Origin: Alligator mississippiensis
Lineage: Eukaryota > Chordata > Crocodylia > Alligatoridae
NCBI RefSeq assembly: GCF_030867095.1
Contig: NC_081829.1
Span: 45,381,036-45,445,035, forward strand
Length of the DNA stretch: 64,000 bases
Direction of reading: 5' to 3'
Made by a program: the position numbers and the translations under genes. Positions 8,784 through 20,879 of the stretch are shown here, in pieces. Every line of letters begins with the position of its first letter. Position 1 is the first letter of the stretch. The notes beneath the pieces were generated by a model that ran no database searches, was not told the DNA's origin, and saw nothing but the letters and a program-made list of their open reading frames with translations.

Positions 8784-11700
8784 TCACCCTGACTCGACTC
8801 GGCAGAGCGCCCCCTCGAGGGCCCAGCGTTCCTTGAAGTTGGGCACCGTCTGCTGCAGGACCGCGTGCTCAAACTCGAGCAAGAGGCGGGCCCACACCAG
8901 CAGACGGAAGAGCTGCAGGGCATCGACCATCCCGGTGCCAGCGAGCCGGTTTTGCCGGCTCTTCAGGGTGGCTATCTTGGCCTGGCCCAGCAGGAAGTTG
9001 GCCAGGCTTACCACGGCCCTCTCAGCTGCCCGGTAGGGGAAGGAGTGGACGTAGACGTCCTCAGAGAAGTCCCAGTCCAGCGCCCGAAGCAGCACGCCCA
9101 GGGTGGCAAAGAGCAGCTGCAGCTGGGGGCAGTTGAGGAACGCGTGGAAAATGTCCTCGTCCGGCACCCCCGGGCAGAAGGGGCAGGCCGCCGAGGCCAC
9201 CGGGTCCAGGTGGCGTACAAAGGCGGTGGTGGCCAGGATGCCATGCACAAGCCACCACTGCAGGTCGCCGGTCTTCTTGGCGATGGGCACCTTATACAGC
9301 GTTCGCCATGCTGGGGTCCCGGGCCACGCCAGGCGCTGCCACCACGCGGTGTCAGGGTGGCCAGCCAGCACCTGGGCATGCCGGGTGCACACCACCCACA
9401 TGTAGAGGCCCTTGCGGGGCAGGGTGCGAAAAGGGCAGCCCGTATTGCTGCTGGGGGGCACCGGGAGCCTGAGCAGCATGTCGGGCCGCTCCGCCAGCTC
9501 ACCGGGTACCGCTGGGATGACGGGCAGCAGTGGGAAGGCTGTGGCGGCCACGGCGGGGAGGGTCCGGCGAGCCTGGAGATGGACTTCCAGGGCGGTTGCT
9601 GCTTCCGCCGGGAGGGCGCCCCTGACAGTCCGCAGAAGCCGGCCCGCGGTGTGGACTGAGTGCAGCACCAGCCGGGCAGCCAGGGCTTCGGGGGACAGCC
9701 ACGCCGACCGAGCAGGGTCCAGGAGATGCTCCAGGTGGGTGGTGCGCGCCTTGATGAGGGCTGCCGCGAGGCTGGTGGAGGCCAGGCTCGGTGTGACACG
9801 CTGCAGGGCCGGGTTGTAGATCAGGGGCTCCCGAAGCAGGTGCGGGAACCGCAGGCGCCTGGACTGGGGGCAGAGATGGAAGGCCGCCTGCCAGGCCCGC
9901 ACTATGCTGCGGTAGAACGGGGGAAGGACTGCCCTGTTCAGGAAAGTGAGGTCCAGCAGAAACAGCTCCCGGTCAAAGCCGAGGCCCCCCACTCGCCGCA
10001 GGAACTGGTACACCAGCTGCTGCCATGGGAGGTGGCCTTTGGCGTACAGGAGCCGCTGGAGGGCCTGCAGCCGGTAGGCGGCCACCCGGCTGGCCAGGTC
10101 GATCGGGCCTTGGCCCCCTTCCCCGGTGGGCAGGTAGAGGGTAGCTTGGGGCAACCAGTGGCGGCATCCGTCCCACAGGAAGTTGACCAGGAGCCGCTGC
10201 ACTCTCTCCAGGAGCTCCGGCGGAGGGTCCAGCACTGTGCAGCAGTGCCACAGGGTGGCCGCCGCCGGGTTGTTGGTGACGAGGACCCGCCCACGGTAAG
10301 AGAGGGCGGGAAGGCGCCAGCGCTGCAAGCGGGCCTCCACTCCATCCGCCAGGTCCTCCCAGTTGCGGGCCGCAAAGGCTGGCGGCCCCAGGAACACGCC
10401 CAGGGCTTTGAGGCCTTCCCAGTGCCAGGCGAGGCCTCCTGGCAGGTCCGGAGGCAGCGTGCTGGCCCACATCCCCAGCAGGAAGGCGTCGCTCTTGCCC
10501 CAGTTGGTGCGGGCCGAGGCGGCTAGCTCGTAGGCGCGTTTGCAGTCCACCAGGGCCCGCACGTCCTCCTGGCTGCCCAGGAAGACGGTCACATCGTCCG
10601 TGTACGCCGTCAGCCAGAGTGGGGGGCAGGTGGCAGGGCCTGGCACCGGTGCCAGGGCGAGGCTGGTCAGGCAACGTCACAGATCGTGCAGCAGCGGTTC
10701 AATGGCCAGGGCGTACAGCATGCCCGACAGGGGGCAGCCCTGGAATATGCCGCGACGCACGGGGAACGGGGAGCACAGAGCACCGTTCACCTTGAGCAGG
10801 CCGGAGGCATCGTAGTACAGGACCCGGAGCGCCGCAGTGAAGAGCGGCCTGAAGCCAAAGGCCTCGAGGGTGCCGAGCAGGTACCAGTGGTCAACGCGGT
10901 CAAAGGCCTTCTCCTGGTCCAGGGAGAGCACGCCGATGTCCAGGCCAAAAAGCTCCATGGCCATGAGCAGGTCACGCAGCAGGAACAAGTTGTCCTGGAT
11001 GGTCCTGCCCGGCACGCAGTAGCTCTGCTCGGGCCCAATGACGGAGGCCATGATGGTGCGGAGATGGTTCGCCAGCGCCTTGGCCAGGATCTTGTAGTCA
11101 GCGCACAGGAGGGAGACGGGCCGCCAGTTCTTCAGGCAGCCGAGGTCCCCCTTCTTGGGCAGCAGGGTGAGCACGGCCTGGCAGCAGCTGGTCGGCAGGG
11201 TCCCGTCGGCGAGGCTCTCGCGGAAGACGCGGAGGAGGCTGGGTCCAAGGAGGGGCCAGAAGGCTCTGTAAAATTCTGCGGGCAGGCCGTCCAGGCCCGG
11301 GGCCCTGCCCAAGGCAAGCCCCCCCACCGCAGCCTCCAGCTCCGCCAGGGAGAGTTCGCGCTCCAGGGCCTTGGCCTGAGAAGCGCCCAGGCGTGGCAGG
11401 TCCCGATGAAGCTCTTGGGCGGCCCGCGGACAGACGGGCTCAGCCACAAACAAGTCCCGGTAGAAGGTGACGGCATGGTCCCGCACTTCCCCCGGGTCCA
11501 TGAGCAGCCGGCCCTCCGGGGTCTTGAGGTGGTCCAGCGTCTTCGCCACAGCCCGCCGCCTCTCTAGGCCAAAGAAAAAGCCGGTCGGGGCGTTGGCCTC
11601 TGCCAGCTCCTCGCAGCGGGCACGGACCCGCGTGCCGTGGGCCGTGCCCTCCGCCAGCTCTTGCAGGCATTTCTTGTGGGAGCGGAGGCTCTCGAGGAGT

Positions 11701-12713
11701 GTCGCGTCATTGCCCACGCGTAGCAGGGCCGCCTCGAGCTCTGCCACGTCCTCCTCCAGCTCCTGGGTGCGGCAGCGGAGCTCGCTCGCCGCCAGCTGGC
11801 TGTACTGCTGGCAGAACGCCCGGATCTGGACCTTCCCCACGTCCCACCACAGGCGCCAGGAGGGGTGGTCTGCTCGCGCCGCCTCCCAGCTCCTCCAGAG
11901 GTGGGTGAAGCAGTCCCTGAAGCGGGTGTCCTGCAGCAGGCTGACGTTGAGGCACCAGTAAGGGGCCCGTGTGCGTGCTCTGCCAGGCAGACTCAGCTCA
12001 CAGCAGACCAAGGCATGGTCCGAAAGCCCTGATGGAACGATGTGGCAGCCGCGCAGCAACGGCAGGTGGTGGTGGCCAATGTAGAGGTGGTCGAGGCAGG
12101 CCATGGTGAGCCCGCTGGCACTCATCTTTGCCCAGGTGTACTGTCGCGCGTCAGCATGGAGGACACGCCAGGTGTCGACGAGCTCCGCTGCCTCTAGCAC
12201 AGTCTGCAGCTTGCAGGCCAAAGGCAGGTGCGGCTCCAGCCCCGTCCGGTCTAGCAGTGCGTCGATGGTACAGTTGAAATCCCTGCCCACGAGGAGCAGG
12301 TCATCCTTCTCACTGGCATCACGCAGGAGGTTGCCCAGGATCTCTAGGAAGGCGACCCGCTCTCTCCCGTTGGTGGGCGCATAGATGTTGACAAGGAGCA
12401 GGCTCTGGTGTGCCAGGGTGACGTGGACGGTCAGCAGCCGGCCGGGGCTGACCTCTCATGCCACCGCCGAGTAGTACCGCAGCTGCGGCGAGAGGAGGGT
12501 CGCCACTCCCGCACTGAGGTTGGTGCCGTGGCTCAAGAACAAGCAGCCTCTCCAGGAGGCGTGCCAGTCGGCTTGAACGTACGCGTCACTGTGCGTCTCC
12601 TGGAGGAAGGCGATCGCCAGACGCTTCTGCTGCAGGCCCTCCAGGACGGCCGTCCACTTCACCGGGTCTCTGCAGCCGTTGGTGTTGAGTGAGGCAATTG
12701 TGGTAACCACCAT
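8784..12713 (-). pseudogene. Tx1-clade ORF2 of copy C (two nonsense codons)
   Basis: This ORF2 keeps one reading frame over 1,309 codons from the ATG at 12,713 but is interrupted by TGA at 12,456-12,458 and at 10,677-10,679. Both stops align with arginine codons in copy B and fit CGA to TGA change at CpG. Endonuclease landmarks are present (NTNGCR, LQETHSD, SDH), but the GGDFN motif is GRDFN. The RT landmarks DQEKAFDRV and QGCPLSG are kept, while YADD has become YTDD. The C-terminal C-x2-C-x9-H-x4-C motif is intact. It is not expected to be active. Confidence 0.9.
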
Positions 12714-12838
12714 GAACAGGAGAGGGAGGAAGGGTAGGCAGGGTACCGGTGGGAGAGAAGGTGACGGACGCCGGGCAGAAAAACCGCGGAGACAGGGGAA
12801 AGGCCTAGCGTTGCCCTGCCATATTCTGTGGGCCCGCC

Positions 12839-14667
12839 TCAGCCCCACACCTCCCTCACCCGGGTCACCAGCTTCTCGAGCCAGAAGGCATGCTGACGCG
12901 TGCCCGGGTCCTGGCGCATAAGCCTCGCCGCGTTGCTAGCGGCGCGGACAAACCGCGCGGGGTCCAGGCACCATTGCCGGATACTCTAGGCCACATTCCT
13001 CTGGCCCTTGGTCTGGTCCAAGAGGTTGAGGAGACCTCCATAGCTGGGGGCCACCCAGGGGGGTTTCTCCAGCAGGAGGTGGATACTGCCGACCGAGAAC
13101 CGGCGGGGCTGTACCCTGGGAGGGGACTTCCTGGTGAGACCAGTGAAAGTGCCCTCAATGGCCAGGCTCCCTAGCAGGCCCCCCTCTCTATCTGGGTCAA
13201 GGACCGTCTCAGGGAGATAGATCCCCATCCGCTTTGGGGGGCAGATGTCATCCCACTCCCGGGGCTGCTTGCGGCGCTCAGAGGGCAGGCACTCCATCTC
13301 CTCCTCCTCATCAGCCCCGGCAGGCAGGGGAGCGGGCGGTGGGGTGGCAAAACCCTCTGCCGTCTCTCCTGCCCTCCACTGCTCTGGAGGCAGGCACTCT
13401 CCCCCTGCCTTGCCGTTCACAGGCCCCACTGGCTGGGATGGGGGCGAGGGGTTGCCAGACCTCTCTGGGACACCCTCAGTCATGGCCGGAGGTGGCAGGG
13501 TTTCCGGTGGGGGCAGGCAGAGCGGGCTCAGGTTCCCTGGCTGCCTTTTCCCCGGTACTGTCCAAGACAGGCCCCGAAGGGGCAGGAGCTCCTTTAGACA
13601 CTACTTTATTATTCTTCTTGTTCTTTGCTTTTTGGGGAGTAGCTGGCACCTCCCCCGTAGGGGGCAGGCTAGGCTGCTTGGGTGTTGCCACCTCCAGGTC
13701 CACCACCTCAGTTGGGGCAGGGGTGGAGGGAGGTGGAGGGGGGGGTCTCGGGTGCTTCACCTGATGGGGCCCCAGCGCCCGAGACTCTAGCCACCCAGGG
13801 GAGAACTGGGGCAGGAAGGGACTGGGAGGACTCCCCAGCCCCTCCACTGGAAGGGGCATCCGCTACGACAGGGGCAGGAGAAACCTGGGAGGATGTCCCA
13901 GCCCCCCCCCCCCCCGGGTGGCATGCCACTGCCAAAGGGGTCGAGCCCCTCTGATGGAGAAGGGACAGAGGGGGGCCTGGCAGGTCTCCCAACCCCACCC
14001 TTTGATGAGGGTCCCGCACCCAAGGTAGATGCGCCATCCTCCTGGGCAGGCGCAGCAGCTAGTGCCTCAGCTGACTGCCCAAACGGGCACTGGGTAGCTA
14101 GGTGGGAACTGCAGCCGCAGCGGCAGCAGGAATTCCCACCCAGGGAGAAATACACCACGTAGGACCTCCCTTGCAAGGAAAAAGTCAAGGAGGGAGGCAG
14201 TTCCTGAGTGTCCCCCTTGAGGAGCATGAACGCCTGCCTCCGGAAGGACAGGATCTGCCTCAGCTTGGGGTTCCTACTCCCTATGGTCAGCCTGCACCAG
14301 GGGCTGGTGAGGACACCGTAGCGCTCGACCGCGTTGGTGAGGTCCCAGTCTGACAGGTGCAGGGGCACGTTGGAGACCACCACCCACACTGCCAGGGTCT
14401 CTAGGGGCGTGACCAAGTGGTGGACCCCCGAGACTTCCAGCCCCGCCGCACACACCTCCCTCACCAGGTTGGGAGAGCTCAGATAGATAATGGGCACCGA
14501 ATTGACCCGGGAGGCATACCAGACGCTCCGGCATCCCAGCAGGTCCACCAGAGCTCCAGCGCAGTCCTCCACTGTGACGTGGAGAGGGATGTGCACCCGC
14601 ATGCCATGGCTGAGAGGAAGGTCCTCAGAGACATCCCCATGCCAAGTGCCTTGGCTTCTGGCGGCAT
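12839..14667 (-). pseudogene. Tx1-clade ORF1 of copy C (frameshifted)
   Basis: This is an ORF1 gag-like protein related to copy B ORF1. The ATG at 14,667 is out of frame with the body by one base, probably a lost G just after the start codon. The conserved region and CCHC knuckle (CCRCGCSSHLATQC) lie in the frame 14,602-13,787. The frame then shifts near 13,790-13,860, in a proline-rich segment with long C runs on the plus strand (13,904-13,916), and again near 13,480. A TAG at about 12,986 interrupts the conserved C-terminal region, which resumes in frame to TGA at 12,839. Confidence 0.85.
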
Positions 14668-15145
14668 CCCGGCAGGAGAGAGTTAACTCTCTCCCGGGAA
14701 GGGGGAAAATAAATAAATTAATTAATTAATTAAAAAAAAAAAGCCTCAGGCTGACACGGGGGACTGGGACTGGGAGGGGGCTCAAAACGCCCCAAAATCA
14801 GCCTGAGGGGGGGCAAAGCAACCCTGCAGGGGCTCAGGGCAAGCCCCAAGGCAGGGGGAGATGGCAGGGACCAAGGTAAGGGGCCCTGGGGGAGAGAGGC
14901 AGCAGGAATCTTAGGGAGAACTCAGGCGGGGGTGGGGGAGGGGCAGAGGCAACCGAGGCTACCAGAGCCCAGGGGATAAATGCTCAGAAAGCGGGGGGGG
15001 AAGGGGGTCCCCAGGGACAGGGTGGGTAGAGGCAAGGTTTTTGGGATGGTGGGGACAGGAAAAGGGGGCACGGAGTGCAGGGAACGCACAAAAGGCACCC
15101 GAGCTGCAGGAGCTCAGAAGGGCTTCACCTGTCAGCGGCCATCTT
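14668..15145 (-). other. 5' UTR of copy C
   Basis: This leader is C-rich on the element strand. It includes an (AATT/AAAT)n and poly-A tract at 14,708-14,742 on the plus strand. It is not obviously similar to the copy A/B leader, as expected if leaders evolve faster than ORFs. It ends at GGCCATCTT before the purine repeat. Confidence 0.6.
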
Positions 15146-15183
15146 GAAAGAAAGGAAGAAAGAAAGAAAGAAAAGAAGAAAAA
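15146..15183. repeat. (GAAA)n/(GGAA) microsatellite at 5' end of copy C
   Basis: A purine repeat made mainly of GAAA with GGAA and GAA units (TTTC/TTCC on the element strand) directly abuts the 5' end of copy C. No TTTTGAC tail follows it, so the DNA beyond is not another Tx1 3' end. This is the outer edge of the array. Confidence 0.85.
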
Positions 15184-16120
15184 CTCCTGTTGGTCTGGGG
15201 ACGCTGGAAGAACAGATCATCTCCCTTCAAGGACTGTGCCTGTCAGCTCTGCAGCCTGAGTACCTTGGACTGGTGAGATGCCAGCTCTCTTTCTCTCTCT
15301 CTCTTTTCTCTCTAGGCATACATTTCTGAACCTGAATTGTATTAGTTAAGCTTGAGCTAAGTTTCCCCAAATACTTAGTGAAACCAGGGTAGTATTGAAA
15401 CTGTTTGTGTTTATTTTCCTTTTCCATGGCTATTACTACTAGTACCATTATATATTTCATATGCTTAGCAATAAATAACTTTTAGAGTAAAACTGGTAGT
15501 AATTGGGTATATTTTTCCTTCTCTTCTTCCCTTTCCTCCCGTGCTCTGCAGCAATGCTTCTTTTACCTAAGCTAAAGATCCCTGTGAAGCCCAAAAATAT
15601 TGTGGGGTCTGCTCATCAAGAGGTCAAAGATTGGGACGTGCTGAGTTTGAAACCCATAAGGGGATCAGCTTGTACAGGCTGATTGACCCAGTTTGACACA
15701 GACGTGCCCCATGAACTGAATGCTGGCCCATGAGGGTGTCAGCTGGACACTCAGACGGATTCAGAGGGATGCTGTTTACCTGTGTGCTTGTGTCTGACTG
15801 CAGTTTATTGTTGCTCTGATTAACTGATTCTTGGCATATGAGGGTGTCAGCCTGTCCATGCTGATCAACCTGGCCGGGTCAGGCGTGTCACATTAATTTG
15901 TGTGTGTATGACTGATTTGGTGACTGGAGGAACCCAGTCCCATTAAAACTGAGTCCTGCAAGATAGCTCCATTGGGGGTGACGGCTTGCAGAAGGGGGAG
16001 ATACAGCTCCGTATAGAAACACAAGTAACACAAGCAGCACATTGACAGAATTACCAAGACCCTAGAAACTATCACTAATAAATGAGCACACCCCAAAGTA
16101 ATGGGCAAATCTGGTAACAG
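15184..16120. other. Unassigned LTR/leader-like DNA next to the provirus
   Basis: No gene is seen. It contains a TC-rich run (15,288-15,316), AATAAATAA at about 15,470 and several repeated phrases (ATGAGGGTGTCAGC at about 15,731 and 15,839). The style resembles a retroviral LTR and leader on the plus strand, but no terminal repeats, target duplication or primer site could be fixed. It ends where similarity between the two LTRs of the neighbouring provirus begins. Confidence 0.35.
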
Positions 16121-17090
16121 TTGGGAGTGAGGCAAAGGCAAATTTATTACAGCTTACACACACACAACAGTTAACAGAAAGATAAATGCAATAAGCAGAT
16201 AATGCTGTATTAAAGAGCTAATAGTAAATAATAACAACAGATCATAACAACAGATAGATCAATTCTTTCACAGGCTAACTGGGCACTGTAAGCTAATTAG
16301 CCACTACTCTGTTCAAAACAACACAGAGGCAGACATGGGTTTGCAATTTATTGATAATCCCTCAATGCCAGGTATGCGTCAAGTGATTCCAGTGAAGTCA
16401 GGCATCCCCAATCAACGCTGTCACAGGGTTGCCAGGGAAGTTCCCTTGATCAGGATCTAATCCTCACTCACACCAGGAGTCTGGGGTCCAGGTGTGGAAC
16501 AGAAATGACCATTCTGTTCCATCCTTCCTGCTCGTTACCTGATGCACATGGCTTTTATACCTAGTCTTATGTTAATCTGTTGGCCTCAGAGCCACTCACA
16601 ATGTTGCCCTGTAGCTGGTACCCTATGGGATTGAAAGGTGTTAAAAATTATTATAAAAGGTTACTATCCAAACTCGGGTTTTTCCCATAAGCAAATTATG
16701 ATGCAGCACCTTTAGGTTTGAAATTGACATTGCTCTGCCTAAGCCTCAACCCCTTTTAGGTTTCATTTGAATATGCTTTCTTGGGACATTTTTTCCTGGA
16801 ATGTGTTGTGTGTGCCAGGCAATTGGATACAGTTTTTATCACTAAAGCTGAACCTGAGCAGAAACCGTTAGGTCAGCTAATCTCACAGGTACAGCTTTGC
16901 CTATGGGGCGCAGTCAGTTCCACGAACAGTTAATTTTTCATTTTGGTTAAACTTATGACAGACAAGTCACATTTGCAGTTTACAAACTTACAACCTTATA
17001 TTAACTAATATTACCTGTTTAGGCAAAATACCAAATGCCTCCAAGAAGCACATATTTATTGCTTATTAATCCCTCTGGTTCTGGCTGTCA
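16121..17090 (-). repeat. 3' LTR of the endogenous retrovirus
   Basis: This 970-bp LTR is clearly homologous to 24,657-25,626. On the element strand it starts TGACAGCC (plus-strand end TGTCA at 17,090). It holds a TATA box, GGTATAAAAGCC, at about 16,552-16,562 and AATAAA at about 16,141-16,147, close to its end. An internal phrase (CACAGGCTAACTGGGCACTG, about 16,269) also occurs near the other LTR. The polypurine tract AAGGGGTGG adjoins it at 17,092-17,102. Confidence 0.85.
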
Positions 17091-17105
17091 CAATCCACCC
17101 CTTGC
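17091..17105 (-). promoter_or_regulatory. Polypurine tract before 3' LTR
   Basis: On the element strand, GCAAGGGGTGGATTG directly precedes the LTR start TGACAGCC. Retroviral plus-strand DNA synthesis is primed from such a tract, which supports the placing of the LTR edge at 17,090. Confidence 0.55.
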
Positions 17106-17128
17106 TGCTTTGGAGCATTTGGTAAGGC

Positions 17129-19700
17129 CTACAAATATGATTTCTGCCAGGTGGTATATACATGGTTGGCAGAAGCAACAACATTTACTTTGGCATAAGT
17201 ATTAGACTGAATTTTATAATAATAACATTTAAAGATTATATTGAATAATATTATTTTTATGATTAAACGTATTACTACCACAAACCAAGGAAAAGGAGCA
17301 CCTGTAGTAAAGGTATATATTTGTACAATACAGACCACTTTATACTACTTACACAGTGGAGGAATATTAATAGTGCGTTTAATAATTTTACCTCCCTCTT
17401 GAGTTACGAGAGCAAGTTGTTTTCCTTTTTGGGCATTTTCAAACAGACCTTTAATGTAGGTTGCTACTTCACCCCATCTCTTTAGCTGGAACATGTTTAC
17501 ATCTTTAATCCAGGATTTTGGAAGACTTAGGTTGAGGGTAACAATTTCTAATTGGGTTTTTGGCCACATTAAGGTGGTTTTCTGGTCTTGGACATATAGG
17601 GTAGCTGATGCCCCTTGGAAATCTTGAGCCTCTGTACTGTTAGGATGATATAAGTGGCCAGGACTTTCCCAGCAAACTCGTTGGGCTAAGGTAATATAGG
17701 GAGTTGCTGGTAGGGGTGTTACACAATCCATGTTGGAGGGACTATCAGGCCACCCTCTTCATGAAGTTCCCAAGTTTATTACAATGCCATTTACAGGGTA
17801 CACCAGGGATTGGGCCAAATACTTGGGATCTTCAGGGTTTACAATTTCCAAAATGGAACAATGCAAGTCCCAGTCCCACATGCACCCCCCTCTAAGTCCT
17901 GTAGTCAAGAGATGGGCAGTGGACCATGTGCCATTTGCTACCCCATGTACTACAAAAAAGCATTTTGTCTTGCTACACCCCTCCCAGCCTGTGCTCCATG
18001 TGTCTCAGTAAACTAACCGTTGAGCTAAAGCTGGGGGTAGTCCATGGTGCTCTAAGCCAGCAGCCATTCTTTGTGCCTGAGATAACCTTCATTTTCCCCA
18101 GGTATTGAGTAAAGTAAAAGCTGTACTTGGGCACAAGCAGTGCTCCAGGTTTGATTAGCAGCGGCTTGGAAGGCTGCATGCATCAAAAGGTGACTTCTTT
18201 CTGCTGCTTTTTGGCCAATGGTTGCCACTAACTCATCAGCATATTCTAAAGCCAAGTTATCAATTATACCTCCCTGAATGAGAAAACCTATGGCTCGCCA
18301 TATATCCATGATTCCTTGGGTGTTTTTTCTGGGATTTATCTATGTTCCAAACTCCCATGGCTGAGTTGAGCCCATTTCACACACGGTCTAGGGTATCCCT
18401 CTTTTTCCGGGAGATTGAAGGCTGGGCGGTGGGTTGGAAAACAGTTGGCTAGGCCCAGCACAGCATATTTTCTGCCAACCAAGCACCGGAAGAGCAGTTA
18501 GGAAATGCTGTTCTACAAACTATTGCTTGGGGTTAAATGTGATACGGCATTGAACAAGGAGGCATTAAGGAGGACCGAAGTCCTGGTTTGGAACCTCCAC
18601 CAGGGAGTGACGTTAGATAAGCAAAGTAGCGGATACAGCTGTGGTGACTCCTTTAGGATTAACAAGGTACATCCTTGCTTAATGCAAAAAACGGCTCGGG
18701 GTTCTCCTGTTCGGGTGTTTATCCATCTTCCATCTTCCTTTTGGGATTGGTAAATTTCCCAATCGGGTTGGTCAAAGGAGCTCATTCACTCGGGTGTGTC
18801 CCCATTTGTACTCTTAAATGCACACTTCCCAGGTGCGACTATGGCTTTGGTATCTTGCAGAAATTATTCTGGCACGGTGCCCCACATGGGCTCAGCCAGT
18901 TCTTCTGGGCTGACCAGGGCTGTGTCCTGAAGATTTTCCCAGACTGATTGGCAATATGCAGCTATTGTTTATTCAATTCTGTGAGCGAGCCCCCCTTCAT
19001 TCATATGGTGGAACCACAAAATAGCTGGAATGTGGGACATGTTGGCCTCCCATTCCGTGGACCACCACTTGACAGCATAAGAGCCATTTTTTAAACTACC
19101 ACAGTACCTTGCTGTATCTGGAGGACTGGTGTATTTGGTGAGCTGAACACCATTATTCCAAAGTGTCAACGGGCAGGGGAACTGCTGGAGCTATAGTCTC
19201 CCATGGAGGTGGGGTTGGAGGTTTTGGTCACCTCCTTGGGCTCCAGGTAGTTGTAGAATTTCGATCTGCAGGTGGGGTTGCAGCAGTGGTCATGTTGGGA
19301 CCCAGGGTGGGCAGCGCACCTGCAGGCAGAATATAACAGCATCAGGGCCATTGGAAGAAACCACAAGAACCTCCCCCTGTTCCACATTTGTTTTTCCCGA
19401 TCCTGGCATATGGGAGGAAACCAAGCAACTACCCTGTCCCACAGTAACATTGACAGATTCCTCCTTGCCAGTCCACAATCCACCGTCGGCAACTCAAAGG
19501 CCAAAGTTTCGCACTTCTTCAATTGTGGCTGGGCACTCCCAGTATCCCAGCATGTCTGAGGCTTTGGGAGTGGGTGCGATCCAGGGCGTGGGAGCATGTG
19601 AATGCCCCACAGTAATCAAACAGTAGCAAATGACCAGAAGTCCCATCATAATGGCATTCCACCCCTTCATTATTAGGTGAGGGTGGTGCCATCGCTCTGG
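17129..19700 (-). pseudogene. Retroviral env-like region, fragmented
   Basis: This region lies between integrase and the 3' LTR, where env is expected. Open pieces occur at 19,597-19,166, 19,169-18,969, 18,785-18,513, 18,309-18,052 and 17,731-17,345. After an in-frame TAG at 17,345 the frame continues to 17,129 with a strongly hydrophobic segment (FVVVIRLIIKIILFNIIF) that looks like a membrane anchor, followed by a short tail. The first piece has a hydrophobic stretch (FLWFLPMALMLLYSA) that may be the signal peptide. Potential N-glycosylation sites are present (NMSH, NGSY). I do not see a CX6CC motif or an immunosuppressive-type segment, but breaks may hide them. Confidence 0.6.
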
Positions 19701-19799
19701 AGCAGGCTGATGATTCCAGGCTGCCTCGGGGCCACTATGGCTGTGCCTGTGGATGGACCCAATCTAAAGGAACAAGAAAAAATGGAGTCTGGCTCCCAT

Positions 19800-20870
19800 T
19801 AGATGGATCCAACCTTGACACTCACCATGAGCTATCTATGTCCCGTGCCATTAGCACCCCTTCCCATTTTTCCCCCTCTGGATGTTTAACTACTACCTGG
19901 TCCACCGCTTGCAGTTTCTCCCAACCACCCCTTGGCCGTTCTATTGCCGGCTTGTAGAGTCTGGCCTGACTGAAGGCTTGCTGTATGGGGCTTCCTCCGG
20001 GGCAGGGCCGATTGTTGGCCCAGTTGACTGAACAACTCAGGTGCAAGTCCCAGTCCTTGAGGGCTGGGCCAGCAGTCATTCACAGGTTGCATTTTAGGAT
20101 ACCATTGGCCCGTTCTACTAGCCCATTAGATTGTGGGCGATAGGGAATGTGATAGGTTCACAGCACATGATGTCTTGCGGCCCATTCATAGACAAGATGA
20201 TTACGAAAATGTGAACCATTGTCACTTTGCAGTTCTATGGGAGGTGGGTAGGTGTCTAGCAGGTCTCCTAGTGCTGCACAGGTGTCTTGCACAGTGGCCT
20301 CGGCGGAGGCCCAAGCGAACACCATTTTGGTGACTGTTTCTACGGCTACAAACACATACTGTCACTTTCTGGGAGTGCGGGGAAGCAGGCCTATAAAGTC
20401 ACATTGCCAAACTTGCCATATTACCTTTCCATCGTGCAGCGACAAAGGGGTAGTCGAGGCAGGGGTTAGTCGACCTTTGACCTCCTGGCAGGTGATGCAA
20501 GAGTTGACTAATTCCTGTTCTTCCCTTTTAGTTAAGTGAATGCCCCAGGTGGCTGCTAGGCGAGCAGTGCCATTGCAGCCAGGGTGCCCATGCTGCCGAT
20601 GCAGCCACTCTGTGGCTAGCACTCCAGGGGTCTGGTGGGAGGGGCTGGGCAGTTTTCCTGGGGGTGACTGAGCCTCTGCTTCAGCAACGAGGGCTTCTGT
20701 GTTGCCTCTGGCTAGCTCATCCACTTGCCTGTTCCACTTTGCCTCAGGCCCCTCAGCCTTTCTGCTCCCATGCGCTGCACTGATGTGCCGTATGTATAAG
20801 GGAAGGCCTCCCTGTGCCATTTCCCACAAAGCTTCCCACTATTCATGGCTTAGATGTCTCTTCCCTGCCT
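19800..20870 (-). pseudogene. Retroviral integrase region, broken
   Basis: The integrase region runs from 20,870 downwards. An HHCC zinc domain (HRQHGH...CITC) lies at about 20,610-20,480. The catalytic core follows with WQCDFIG (about 20,400), QSDNGSHF (about 20,230) and an ERAN-type glutamate (about 20,110), in different frames because of stops at about 20,158 and 20,362. The open piece 20,079-19,822 reads like a C-terminal DNA-binding domain. Integrase would join the viral DNA to host DNA. This copy cannot make a whole protein. Confidence 0.75.
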
Positions 20871-20879
20871 TTTGAAGAT

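Larger units (their letters stand above)
8467..15145 (-). mobile_element. Full-length but decayed Tx1-clade LINE, copy C
   Basis: This is a second complete element of about 6.7 kb with the same gene order as copy B: leader 15,145-14,668, ORF1 14,667-12,839, a spacer of 125 bp, ORF2 12,713-8,784, and 3' UTR 8,783-8,467. Protein identity to copy B is high in the RT and lower in ORF1, so it is an older, related subfamily. Its 3' end carries AATAAA and ends in the same AAAAGTCAAAAGTCC tail as copy B. Its 5' end abuts a TTTC/TTCC-type repeat at 15,146. Confidence 0.87.

Noticed and set aside
9660..10526. 288-codon plus-strand frame (and similar at 10,686-11,567)
   Set aside because: Antisense shadows of copy C ORF2.
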